Below are positions 26,549 through 33,752 of a DNA stretch of 64,000 nucleotides, in pieces. The translations under genes were made by a program, and so were the position numbers. The DNA is from an uncultured Bryobacteraceae bacterium (lineage in GTDB: Bacteria; Acidobacteriota; Terriglobia; Bryobacterales; Bryobacteraceae), in NCBI GenBank assembly GCA_938003835.1, contig CALKXJ010000002.1:186001-250000 (forward strand). The letters run 5' to 3'. Numbering within the stretch: position 1 is the first letter of the stretch; every line of letters begins with the position of its first letter. Under the pieces are notes generated by a model. That model ran no database searches, was not told the origin of the DNA, and was given only the letters and a program-made list of their open reading frames with translations.

Positions 26549-26587
26549 GCTGCTGGAATTGGCGCGCCGATTGCTATGGGAATGCTT

Positions 26588-26611
26588 AGCTCTCGATAGC
26601 AAAGGAGAGCT
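26588..26611 (+). repeat. Hairpin between the VWA gene and the coiled-coil gene
   Basis: AGCTCTC (26588-26594) pairs with GAGAGCT (26605-26611) across a 10-base loop; TTT follows. It could be a weak terminator or a leader structure upstream of the GGGAGG ribosome site of the next gene. Confidence 0.35.
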
Positions 26612-26629
26612 TTCACGGGAGGTACTCGC

Positions 26630-27547
26630 ATGAGCGATCCGACCAACGCTCCTCAGCCGAGCGAGGTCCATTATCTTCCGCCGGCGCACGGGCCGGGATT
26701 GAAGATCCCGATCCTGTTCGGCATCGTCATCGCGCTGGTGGCGGCTAACGTCTACCTGTTCCTTCAGCTTGACCAGGTCCGAACCGAGATGACCGCGATG
26801 CGCGAGTCGATCCTGAACGAGCTGTCCAACTTGCGCGAGGTCTCCACCGTTACTACGCAGACGCACCAGCGGCGCCTGGAGGCGATGCGCGAGGAGCTCG
26901 AGGCGGCGCGGCGGCAAGCGGCATTGGCCGCCGGCCAGGCTAAGGTGGAAGCCACCAAGCGGGCGGAAGAGCTGGCGCAGCGGCTCGAAGCCGAGCAGGC
27001 GCGCCAGAGGGCCGAGCAGGAGAAGGCGCGGCTGGCCTTGTCGCAGGAGCTGAGCGAGGTCGCCAAGACGGCCGACGCCACGAAGACGGGCCTCTCGGAA
27101 GTGAAGACGGAGGTCAGCGCCACAAGGTCCGAGCTCGAGAAGACGATCGCCCAACTCAAACAGGTCACCGGAGACCTGGGCGTGCAGAGCGGATTGATCG
27201 CCACCAACGCCCGCGAGCTCGAGGCCCTGAAGGCGCTCGGCGACCGCAACTACTTCGAGTTCGACATCAAGAAGACCAGGCAGCCCATCCGGGTCGGCGA
27301 CATCGCCGTCAAACTCAAGAAGACCGACCAGAAAAAGGGCCGCTTCACCATCGACGTGGTGGCCGACGACAAGATCGTCGAGAAGAAAGACCGAACGATC
27401 AACGAGCCCCTTCAATTCTATGTTTCGGCGGCGCGCCAGCCCTATGAGCTGGTGGTCAATGAGGTTCACAAGGACCGGATCGTCGGCTATCTGGCGACGC
27501 CGAAAGTCAAGCAGCAGCGACCGCAGACCGCCAAGGCGTCGAGTTAG
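26630..27547 (+). CDS. Membrane-anchored coiled-coil protein of unknown function
   Basis: 305 residues, GGGAGG ribosome site seven bases before the ATG. One transmembrane segment at about residues 25-46 (IPILFGIVIALVAANVYLFLQL) is followed by a long Ala/Glu/Arg-rich coiled coil (about 50-200; RLEAMREELEAARRQAALAAG, RAEELAQRLEAEQARQRAEQ) and a compact C-terminal domain (about 215-300; YFEFDIKKTRQPIRVGDIAVKLKKT). The N-terminus is short and cytoplasmic by the positive-inside rule only weakly. I do not recognise the C-terminal domain. Its stop overlaps the stop of the convergent aminotransferase gene. Confidence 0.8.
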   Translation: MSDPTNAPQPSEVHYLPPAHGPGLKIPILFGIVIALVAANVYLFLQLDQVRTEMTAMRESILNELSNLREVSTVTTQTHQRRLEAMREELEAARRQAALAAGQAKVEATKRAEELAQRLEAEQARQRAEQEKARLALSQELSEVAKTADATKTGLSEVKTEVSATRSELEKTIAQLKQVTGDLGVQSGLIATNARELEALKALGDRNYFEFDIKKTRQPIRVGDIAVKLKKTDQKKGRFTIDVVADDKIVEKKDRTINEPLQFYVSAARQPYELVVNEVHKDRIVGYLATPKVKQQRPQTAKASS

Positions 27548-28833
27548 GAGGCGGCGGCCAGACTCCGGTCGAGCGCTTCGATGAAAGCGTCGACGTCGGA
27601 GCGGGAGATGTTCATGGGCGGCGACATGCGGATCACATTGCCGTAGAGGCCGCCCCGTCCGATCAGGATCCGGTTGTCCCGCGCCGCCTCCATCAGCCGG
27701 AGGGTGAACTGCGTCGCGGGCCTCCTGCTCGCGCGGTCCTCTACCAGTTCGATCGCCTGAAGCAACCCCATGCCCCGGACCTCGCCGACCACCGGGTACT
27801 TGTCCTGAAGCTCGAGCAGGCGTCCCCGGAGGTAGCCGCCAACATCCGCGCAGTTGTCGAGCAGCCGCTTTTCCTTGATGAAATCGATCACCGCTTTAGC
27901 TGCGGTGGTGGCGACGGGATTGCCGCCGAAGGTCGAGATCGTCGTGCCGCGGACAGAGTCGGCCACCTCGGCCCGGGCAATGGTCAGGCCGATCGGCATG
28001 CCATTGCCGAGTCCCTTGGCGGCCGTAATGACGTCCGGGACGACGCCGTACTGCTCGATGCCGAACCATTTGCCGCCGGTGCGGCCCCAGCCGGTTTGAA
28101 CTTCGTCGGAGATGAAGATGCCGCCGTAGCGCCGGATGATCTCGGCGACGACGGCGAAATAGCCGGGCGGGGGCGTGATGAAGCCTCCTACGCCCTGGAT
28201 CGGCTCGGCGATGAAGGCGGCGATCCGGCCCGAGGTGGTGGTGCGGATGAGCTCCTCGACGTCGCGGGCGCAGCGGAGCTCGCAGGAGGGATAGCTCAGG
28301 CCAAACGGGCAGCGGTAGCAGTAGGCATTATGGGCGTGGACGATGCCGGGGGCGGGCGCGCCGCCGAGCCGCCAGTTGCTGTGCGCCGAGAGCGTCATCG
28401 CCAGAGCCGAGCGGCCGTGGTAGGAGTGCCGCAGGGCGACGATCTCAGTCGAGCCCGTGTAGCACCGCGCCGCCAGGATGGCCGTTTCGTTGGCCTCGGT
28501 GCCGCTGTTGGTGAAAAATGACTTGGTCAAAAGGCCCTGGGGTGTCAATTCGGCCAACTCGCGCGCCAGGGCAGCCTGCGGCTCGGTGGCGAAGACCGTG
28601 GAGACATGCTGGAGCCGTTCCATCTGCGCCTGAACCTTCCGGTTCACCTCGGCGTTGGCGTGCCCGACGCTGATGGTGACGATGCCCCCGAAGAAGTCCA
28701 GATACTGGCTGCCGTCAACATCCCAGACGTATTGATCGCGGGCGTGGGAGATCACCAGCGGCTCATCGAAGTAGTGGAATACACAGGGGAACAGGTGCCG
28801 CTTGTGTGCCAGAAGAATCTCTTCCTTGGTCAT
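27544..28833 (-). CDS. Class III PLP aminotransferase (AGXT2/4-aminobutyrate type)
   Basis: 429 residues. Class III features are present: FFTNSGTEANETAILAAR, SYHGRSALAMTLSAH, FISDEVQTGWGRTG (Asp for PLP pyridine N) and the Schiff-base Lys in VITAAKGLGNGMPIG. The closest family pattern is alanine-glyoxylate aminotransferase 2-like enzymes (YLDFFGGIVTISVGHANAEV), but omega-amino acid or ornithine-type substrates cannot be ruled out. The insertion YCYRCPFGLSYPSCELRCARDVEELI carries a Cys-rich stretch common in this subgroup. Cytoplasmic. Converges with the coiled-coil gene. Confidence 0.9.
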   Translation of the reverse strand: MTKEEILLAHKRHLFPCVFHYFDEPLVISHARDQYVWDVDGSQYLDFFGGIVTISVGHANAEVNRKVQAQMERLQHVSTVFATEPQAALARELAELTPQGLLTKSFFTNSGTEANETAILAARCYTGSTEIVALRHSYHGRSALAMTLSAHSNWRLGGAPAPGIVHAHNAYCYRCPFGLSYPSCELRCARDVEELIRTTTSGRIAAFIAEPIQGVGGFITPPPGYFAVVAEIIRRYGGIFISDEVQTGWGRTGGKWFGIEQYGVVPDVITAAKGLGNGMPIGLTIARAEVADSVRGTTISTFGGNPVATTAAKAVIDFIKEKRLLDNCADVGGYLRGRLLELQDKYPVVGEVRGMGLLQAIELVEDRASRRPATQFTLRLMEAARDNRILIGRGGLYGNVIRMSPPMNISRSDVDAFIEALDRSLAAAS

Positions 28834-28889
28834 CGCCTCCGACTTTTAGCAGGTTTGGCGCGCGCCTGGCAATCCGCCTCCGGGCCATT

Positions 28890-28898
28890 TGCGATAAT
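28890..28898 (+). promoter_or_regulatory. Extended -10 promoter for the acidic membrane protein gene
   Basis: TGC-GATAAT is an almost perfect extended -10 element; transcription would start near 28905, at an AGAGG that may serve as ribosome site for a TTG start at 28923. Confidence 0.45.
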
Positions 28899-28922
28899 TC
28901 AAGCAGAGGTCCGAGCCAGGCA

Positions 28923-30380
28923 TTGGGCGGCAGGCTTTCCGAACTTCTCCGACAGGCACGCCGGCGCTGGCGCTGGAACGTGATCCTGCAAGAGGCGGCC
29001 GACGCGACGGCGCTCGCTTTGGCCGGCCTGATTGCCCTCTTGGTGGCGGGTACCGAGGTTCTGGCCTGGCACTGGCCGCTGGTGTTGCTGGGCGGAGGCC
29101 TGGTCTGGGGGCTTTACCGCGGCCGGAAGCGGATGCCGTCCCCCTACCGGTTGCTCCAGGGAATCGATCATCGGCTGGAGCTTGCCGACGAGCTCTCGAC
29201 GGCGTACTATTTTTCGCAGGAGAGGAACGGCAGGCGTGGATCGGACCGGACGCGGGAGGCGCAACGGCGGGCGGCCGAGGCGCTCGCCGAGAGGATCGAC
29301 GTCCGGCGAGCGGTACCGGTGAAGGCCCCACGCGGGGTCTACCTCGCCGGGCTGCTGCTCGTGGCCGCCGGCACACTGCTGGCGGCCCGCTACGGCTTCG
29401 AGCGCAGCCTCGAGCTGCGGACCCCGATCAGCCACGCCCTGGTGGACGTCTTCCGGTGGCCGGCGCAACGGGCGCGATCGGCCGCGCCGCCGGTCCCCGT
29501 GGACGCGCCCGAGCCGCTCAGCGCAGCCGAGGAGCGATCTGCCCAGCGCGAGCAGAGCCAGGCGAGCTCGGAGCGGCCCTCCCAGGGCCGCCAGCAGACC
29601 GGGGATCTTGAGGGGGCTGAGCCTGCCCGGACGCCGGAGAATCGTCGAAGCTCGGAAACGCAGCAGGACGGCGGGGAAGCGGAACCCGGACGAAACGGCC
29701 GGAATGAATCGAATGGCGAGAACACGCCCGCTCCGCCGCCGCCCGAGCAACCGGCGGGGGAAAGCGAATCCAAACCCAATGCGCCCGAGCCCGAGTCCGA
29801 CCTGATCCGGAAGCTTCAGGACGCTTTCGCGAACCTGCTCGCGAAGTTGAAGATTCCGCCGATGGCGGGCGAGGGACGGCGCACGACGGAGCGCAGCGTC
29901 GCCGACGGGAGCAATTCAGAGAAGCGCGATGGGCACGAGAGCCGGCAAACGCCGGGCGCTCCGGAGGGCGAGGGACAGCCGAGCACGGTCGATCCCCGGG
30001 GGAACCGGGCTCCGGAAGGTGCCCGGCAGGCTCAGGCGGGCCGGGGCGAAGGCGCCGAGCAGAGCTCCGAGCAGACTGGCGAGGAACAGGCACAGAGCGG
30101 CATTGGCAGCAAGGACGGCGCCAAGGAGATCAAGGCCCAGCAGCAGGCCGAAGCCATGGGCAAGCTCAGCGAGATTCTGGGCCGCCGGGCCGAGAACATC
30201 AAGGGCGAGGTGCTGATCGAGGTCTCATCGGGAGATCAAAGTCTGGAGACGCCCTATAGCGAACGGGCCGCCGGCCATCGCGAAGCGGGGGGCGAGATTC
30301 ACCGCGATGAAGTCCCGCTCATCTACCACGAATATTTGCAGCGGTATTTCGAACAGGTGCGCAAGCCAAACGGCAGGTGA
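28923..30380 (+). CDS. Membrane protein with long acidic Pro/Glu/Gln-rich region
   Basis: 485 residues from a TTG at 28923, chosen because no ATG lies in frame near the start of homology-like sequence, and the TTG follows AGAGG (13 bases) and a strong -10; a GTG at 28980 is possible. Two or three transmembrane segments (ALALAGLIALLVAGTEVLAW, PLVLLGGGLVWGLY, and GVYLAGLLLVAAGTLLAARY at about 140-160) are followed by a low-complexity region (about 190-430) rich in Glu, Gln, Ser, Pro and Arg, then a short C-terminal motif RDEVPLIYHEYLQRYFEQVRK. This layout resembles hypothetical membrane proteins linked to MoxR/VWA gene clusters, but no MoxR gene is here. Function unknown. Confidence 0.75.
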   Translation: MGGRLSELLRQARRRWRWNVILQEAADATALALAGLIALLVAGTEVLAWHWPLVLLGGGLVWGLYRGRKRMPSPYRLLQGIDHRLELADELSTAYYFSQERNGRRGSDRTREAQRRAAEALAERIDVRRAVPVKAPRGVYLAGLLLVAAGTLLAARYGFERSLELRTPISHALVDVFRWPAQRARSAAPPVPVDAPEPLSAAEERSAQREQSQASSERPSQGRQQTGDLEGAEPARTPENRRSSETQQDGGEAEPGRNGRNESNGENTPAPPPPEQPAGESESKPNAPEPESDLIRKLQDAFANLLAKLKIPPMAGEGRRTTERSVADGSNSEKRDGHESRQTPGAPEGEGQPSTVDPRGNRAPEGARQAQAGRGEGAEQSSEQTGEEQAQSGIGSKDGAKEIKAQQQAEAMGKLSEILGRRAENIKGEVLIEVSSGDQSLETPYSERAAGHREAGGEIHRDEVPLIYHEYLQRYFEQVRKPNGR

Positions 30381-30388
30381 GGCGCCGC

Positions 30389-31432
30389 TTACTTGGCCGG
30401 GGCGCCCTTCTGCTCGGTGATCTTCAGGGCGTAATAGTTCACCACCCTGGCCTCGTTGCGTGCGACTTCGTAGTAGGCGGCGCGCAGGAGCTGGTCCTTG
30501 CGATTGCGGAGGTTGTCGCGAATCGTCTGCTGCACCCGGGGATCCTGAAGCTCCCTCTGGCCCGCCGGTTCCCGCGAGATCAGCTTCAGGATGCGGAAGC
30601 CCTCGGCGGTCTCCAGGATCGGCGAGATCTGGCCCGGCTGCAACGCCATGACCGCCTTGCGCAGCTCCACGTTAGCCTGCTGGAGCGAAGATTCGGGGAT
30701 GAAGCCCAGGTCTCCGCCGTTCGGGGCTGAATCGGGATCCTCCGAGTAAGCCTGCGCCAGCATGTGAAAATCCTCGCCCCGTTTCAGCCGCTCGTAGATG
30801 GCCTGGATCTTGGCCTTGGCCTGCTCGGGCGTCTGGGCCTTGTCCCCCCGCAGATTGCGCACATTCGGATCGGGCCGTGGCGTGACGAGAATCTGGGCGA
30901 GCCGGAGCTGCGGCTCCACCAGATTGAAGCTGGCCTTGTTGGCGTTGTAGTAGTCGCTGACGTCCTGATCGCTGATGGCGATGTGGGAGGTGATCTCCTT
31001 GTTGAACAGCTTCTGGATGCTCAAGTCGCGCCGGAGCTGGGTCTTGAGGTCCTCCACCGTCATGTTGCGCGCCTTGAGCTGCTTGTCGAACTCCTCCTGG
31101 GTGTAAGGAGCGCGCAGCTCGGTGAGCTTGGCCTCCACGTCCGCATCGATGGCCATCAGACCGAGCTTCTCGGCCCGCTGGAGCATGATCTCGTTGTCAA
31201 TGAGACTGCGCAGGGTTTCCAGTTTCCGGGCGGCCTTTTCGTCGGCGCTCAGCGATTCGCTGTCGCTCGTGAAGAGGATGCGGTATTGCTTCTCCAGCTC
31301 CTCGTAAGTGATGGGACGCCCGTTGACGGTGGCCGCCACGTTCTCCGAGGGCGCGCGTTTGCATCCGCCGAGGAGAAGCAGACCCGCTGAGACGCACAAA
31401 CCCACGCGCACAAGATCAGGCATTTGCCCCAT
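30389..31432 (-). CDS. Parvulin-type peptidyl-prolyl isomerase lipoprotein (SurA/PrsA-like)
   Basis: 347 residues with a lipoprotein signal: VGLCVSAGLLLLGGC, lipobox LGGC, lipidated Cys24. Residues about 30-170 are a SurA_N-like chaperone domain (VAATVNGRPITYEELEKQYR, NEIMLQRAEKLGLMA); about 175-300 a rotamase domain (RLAQILVTPRP, FHMLAQAYSEDPDSAPNGGDLGF, GQISPILETAEGFRILKL). It assists folding of secreted and outer-membrane proteins in the periplasm, fitting a genome rich in large receptors. A TAGAAT promoter-like hexamer abuts the ATG at 31432, so the true start may be the ATG at 31423 (MPDLVRVGLC), which leaves the signal intact. Confidence 0.93.
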   Translation of the reverse strand: MGQMPDLVRVGLCVSAGLLLLGGCKRAPSENVAATVNGRPITYEELEKQYRILFTSDSESLSADEKAARKLETLRSLIDNEIMLQRAEKLGLMAIDADVEAKLTELRAPYTQEEFDKQLKARNMTVEDLKTQLRRDLSIQKLFNKEITSHIAISDQDVSDYYNANKASFNLVEPQLRLAQILVTPRPDPNVRNLRGDKAQTPEQAKAKIQAIYERLKRGEDFHMLAQAYSEDPDSAPNGGDLGFIPESSLQQANVELRKAVMALQPGQISPILETAEGFRILKLISREPAGQRELQDPRVQQTIRDNLRNRKDQLLRAAYYEVARNEARVVNYYALKITEQKGAPAK

Positions 31433-31465
31433 ATTCTACCGAACCGGCGGCGGTCCGGATAGAAT
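31433..31465. promoter_or_regulatory. Divergent, closely packed TAGAAT -10 elements
   Basis: TAGAAT on the minus strand (31438-31433) faces the PPIase gene and TAGAAT on the plus strand (31460-31465) faces the GNAT-PGI gene, only 21 bases apart, so each polymerase site would cover the other's -35 region. Both predict leaders of about 10 bases or less. Confidence 0.35.
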
Positions 31466-31481
31466 GGAGGGTCTGGCGCCG

Positions 31482-33671
31482 ATGGGGGCAGAAAGCGGCA
31501 CTCCCATTGTCATCCGCGAATTCACGCCCGAAGATGCCGGCGCGCTCGAGGCCATGTACGCGACGTTCGAGCCGCGCGGCGCTGCCATGGGCCTGCCTCC
31601 CGCTAGCGGCGAGAAGACCCGCCAGTGGCTCGAAGAGGTCACTGCCCGCTCGCACAATCTGGTGGCCCGCCTCGGCTCCCACATCCTGGGACACGCCATC
31701 GTCGCGCCGAGCGGCGTGGGAGATGCGGAATTGGCGGTCTTTGTTCATCAGAATCACCGGGGCAGGGGTCTGGGCACCGCGCTGGCGCGCGCGGCTGTCG
31801 CATTGGCCCGCGAGCGGGGCTATCACCGCATTTGGGCCACCGGGTCGGCCGGCAATGAGGCCGCGATACGAATGGTGCGCAAGTGCGGCTTCGTGCGCCG
31901 GTCGGCCGGCGCAGTCGGCGATCAGGAGATGGAGCTCCAGCTACGGAATTCAGAAACGCATATGGAACTCAATCGGCTAACTTACCGTCTGTCGGGCGAA
32001 CTTGACGCCCAGGTGACGGCGATCATCGCCGACTGGCGCGCCGACGACAAGGTGCGCCGCCTGTGGCAGCGCGACCCGACGCTGTGGACCAACACGGACG
32101 AAGCCGGCTGGCTCGGCTGGCTTGATATCGCTCGCCGACAACTGAACGATCTGCGGCGTCTGGAGGAGCTCGCTGCCGAAGTGCATGAAACGGGCTTCTC
32201 CCACGCGCTCCTTCTCGGCATGGGCGGTTCGAGCCTGTGCCCGGAGGTGCTGGCGCGCACCTTCGGACCCCAGGCCGGCTTTCCCGAGCTGCTCGTGCTT
32301 GACTCGACGGACCCGGCTCAGGTAAGGAGCTTCGAGCGCCGGGTGGATCTCCGCCATACGCTGTTCATCGTCTCGAGCAAGTCCGGAACCACGCTCGAGG
32401 CGACGATTCTCAAGCGCTACTTCTGGGCCCGCCTGCTCGAGCTCGTCGGACCGGAAGAGGCCGGCCGCCGCTTCATCGCCATCACCGACCCAGGATCGCA
32501 GCTCGAAGACGAGGCACGCCGCGAGGGATTTCGCCACATTTACTACGGGATTCCGGACATTGGCGGGAGGTTTTCAGCTCTCTCGGATTTCGGAATGGTG
32601 CCGGCGGCGATTCTCGGATTGGACACGAGACGCCTGCTTGCAGGCGGCGACCGGATGGCCTGCGCCTGCTCGCCGGAAGCGGAGACTGAAACTAACCCGG
32701 GCGTCGTGCTGGGAGCGATCCTCGGCGGGGCCGCGCTGGCCGGGCGGGACAAACTTACCTTCATCGCCAGCCCGGGTATCGAGAGCCTGGGGGCCTGGCT
32801 CGAGCAGCTCGTGGCGGAATCGACCGGCAAAGACGAAAAAGGTATTATCCCGGTCGACCGGGAGCCGCTCGGTGGCCCCGACCGCTACGGTGCGGACCGC
32901 CTGTTCGTTTATCTCCGGCTCGAAACCGCGCCCGACGCCACTCAGGATGCCGCCGTTCAGGCGCTCGAGGATTCCGGCCACCCCGTGGTTCGAATCTCGA
33001 TACAAGACATCTACGAGATCGGGCAGGAATTCTACCGCTGGGAAATGGCTACGGCGGTGGCCGGCTCCGTGCTGGATATCAATCCGTTCACCCAGCCCGA
33101 CGTCGTCTTCAGCAAAACCGAGACGAAGAAGCTCACCACTCATTACGAGCGGACCGGGAGCCTGCCCGAGGAAACGCCGATTCTCGAGGAGGCGGGATTG
33201 AAGCTGTTCGCCGATCCGGCCGACGCCGGCCTGTTATTTGACGGGGGCCGCTCAATCTTGGCCTGCCTGAGGAACCATCTCAGGCGCTTGCGGACAGGCG
33301 ACTATTTCGCCCTGCTCGCTTACCTTGAGATGCGGCCCGAATATGAGGCGATCCTACAGGAGATCCGAGCGTGGGTGAGGGACCGGATGCGCGTGGCGAC
33401 CTGCCTCGGCTTTGGTCCGCGCTTCCTGCACTCCACCGGCCAGGCATACAAGGCGGGGCCGAACACAGGTGTCTTTCTCCAGCTCACCTGCGACGACGCA
33501 GAGGATCTTCCGGTACCGGGTCAGAGCTACACCTTTGGAGTCGTAAAGGCAGCTCAAGCTCGGGGGGATTTTCTGGTGCTGGTGGATCGGGGCCGTCGAG
33601 CCCTCCGGGTGCACTTGCCAACCAACGTGCGCGCCGGCCTGGAACGGCTGCGCGACTTGATAATGAATTAG
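31482..33671 (+). CDS. pgi: Fusion of GNAT acetyltransferase and glucose-6-phosphate isomerase
   Basis: 729 residues from the ATG at 31482 (GGAGGG ten bases upstream); an ATG at 31464 would add six residues. Residues about 8-155 are a GNAT domain (IVIREFTPEDAGALEAMY; acetyl-CoA loop HQNHRGRGLGTALARAAV; AAIRMVRKCGFVRRS). Residues about 161-729 are a phosphoglucose isomerase of the type found in bifunctional transaldolase/PGI proteins (LLLGMGGSSLCPEVLA; FIVSSKSGTTLEAT; DINPFTQPDVVFSKTE; RFLHSTGQAYKAGPNTG). The frame is open across the junction RNSETHMELNRLTYRL; Met161 could be an internal start but lacks a good ribosome site. PGI interconverts glucose 6-phosphate and fructose 6-phosphate. The acetyltransferase substrate is unknown. 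An N-terminal GNAT in place of transaldolase is the odd point. Confidence 0.9.
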   Translation: MGAESGTPIVIREFTPEDAGALEAMYATFEPRGAAMGLPPASGEKTRQWLEEVTARSHNLVARLGSHILGHAIVAPSGVGDAELAVFVHQNHRGRGLGTALARAAVALARERGYHRIWATGSAGNEAAIRMVRKCGFVRRSAGAVGDQEMELQLRNSETHMELNRLTYRLSGELDAQVTAIIADWRADDKVRRLWQRDPTLWTNTDEAGWLGWLDIARRQLNDLRRLEELAAEVHETGFSHALLLGMGGSSLCPEVLARTFGPQAGFPELLVLDSTDPAQVRSFERRVDLRHTLFIVSSKSGTTLEATILKRYFWARLLELVGPEEAGRRFIAITDPGSQLEDEARREGFRHIYYGIPDIGGRFSALSDFGMVPAAILGLDTRRLLAGGDRMACACSPEAETETNPGVVLGAILGGAALAGRDKLTFIASPGIESLGAWLEQLVAESTGKDEKGIIPVDREPLGGPDRYGADRLFVYLRLETAPDATQDAAVQALEDSGHPVVRISIQDIYEIGQEFYRWEMATAVAGSVLDINPFTQPDVVFSKTETKKLTTHYERTGSLPEETPILEEAGLKLFADPADAGLLFDGGRSILACLRNHLRRLRTGDYFALLAYLEMRPEYEAILQEIRAWVRDRMRVATCLGFGPRFLHSTGQAYKAGPNTGVFLQLTCDDAEDLPVPGQSYTFGVVKAAQARGDFLVLVDRGRRALRVHLPTNVRAGLERLRDLIMN

Positions 33672-33743
33672 GGACAGTATACTCAATTCCAATTTCGCCC
33701 GCTCCGGGGCGCCCACGAAATCGGGGAAAGAGTATACTGTCCC
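33671..33743. repeat. REP-like long palindrome with gggacagtatactc arms
   Basis: GGGACAGTATACTC (33671-33684) and GAGTATACTGTCCC (33730-33743) are perfect 14-bp inverted arms; inside, AATTTCG and CGAAATC add further pairing around a GC-rich core. It begins at the last base of the pgi stop and ends ten bases before the stop of the convergent beta-helix gene, so it can also act as a bidirectional transcript end. A half copy lies at 49705-49740. Confidence 0.75.
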
Positions 33744-33752
33744 CGTTTTATC

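Noticed and set aside
32987-32998. GGTTCGAATCTC, similar to a tRNA T-loop
   Set aside because: It lies inside the PGI coding sequence with no cloverleaf around it.
31962-33671. Separate pgi gene from an internal ATG
   Set aside because: No stop separates the GNAT part and the ATG lacks a good ribosome site, so a fusion is the simpler reading; the internal start is kept only as an alternative.
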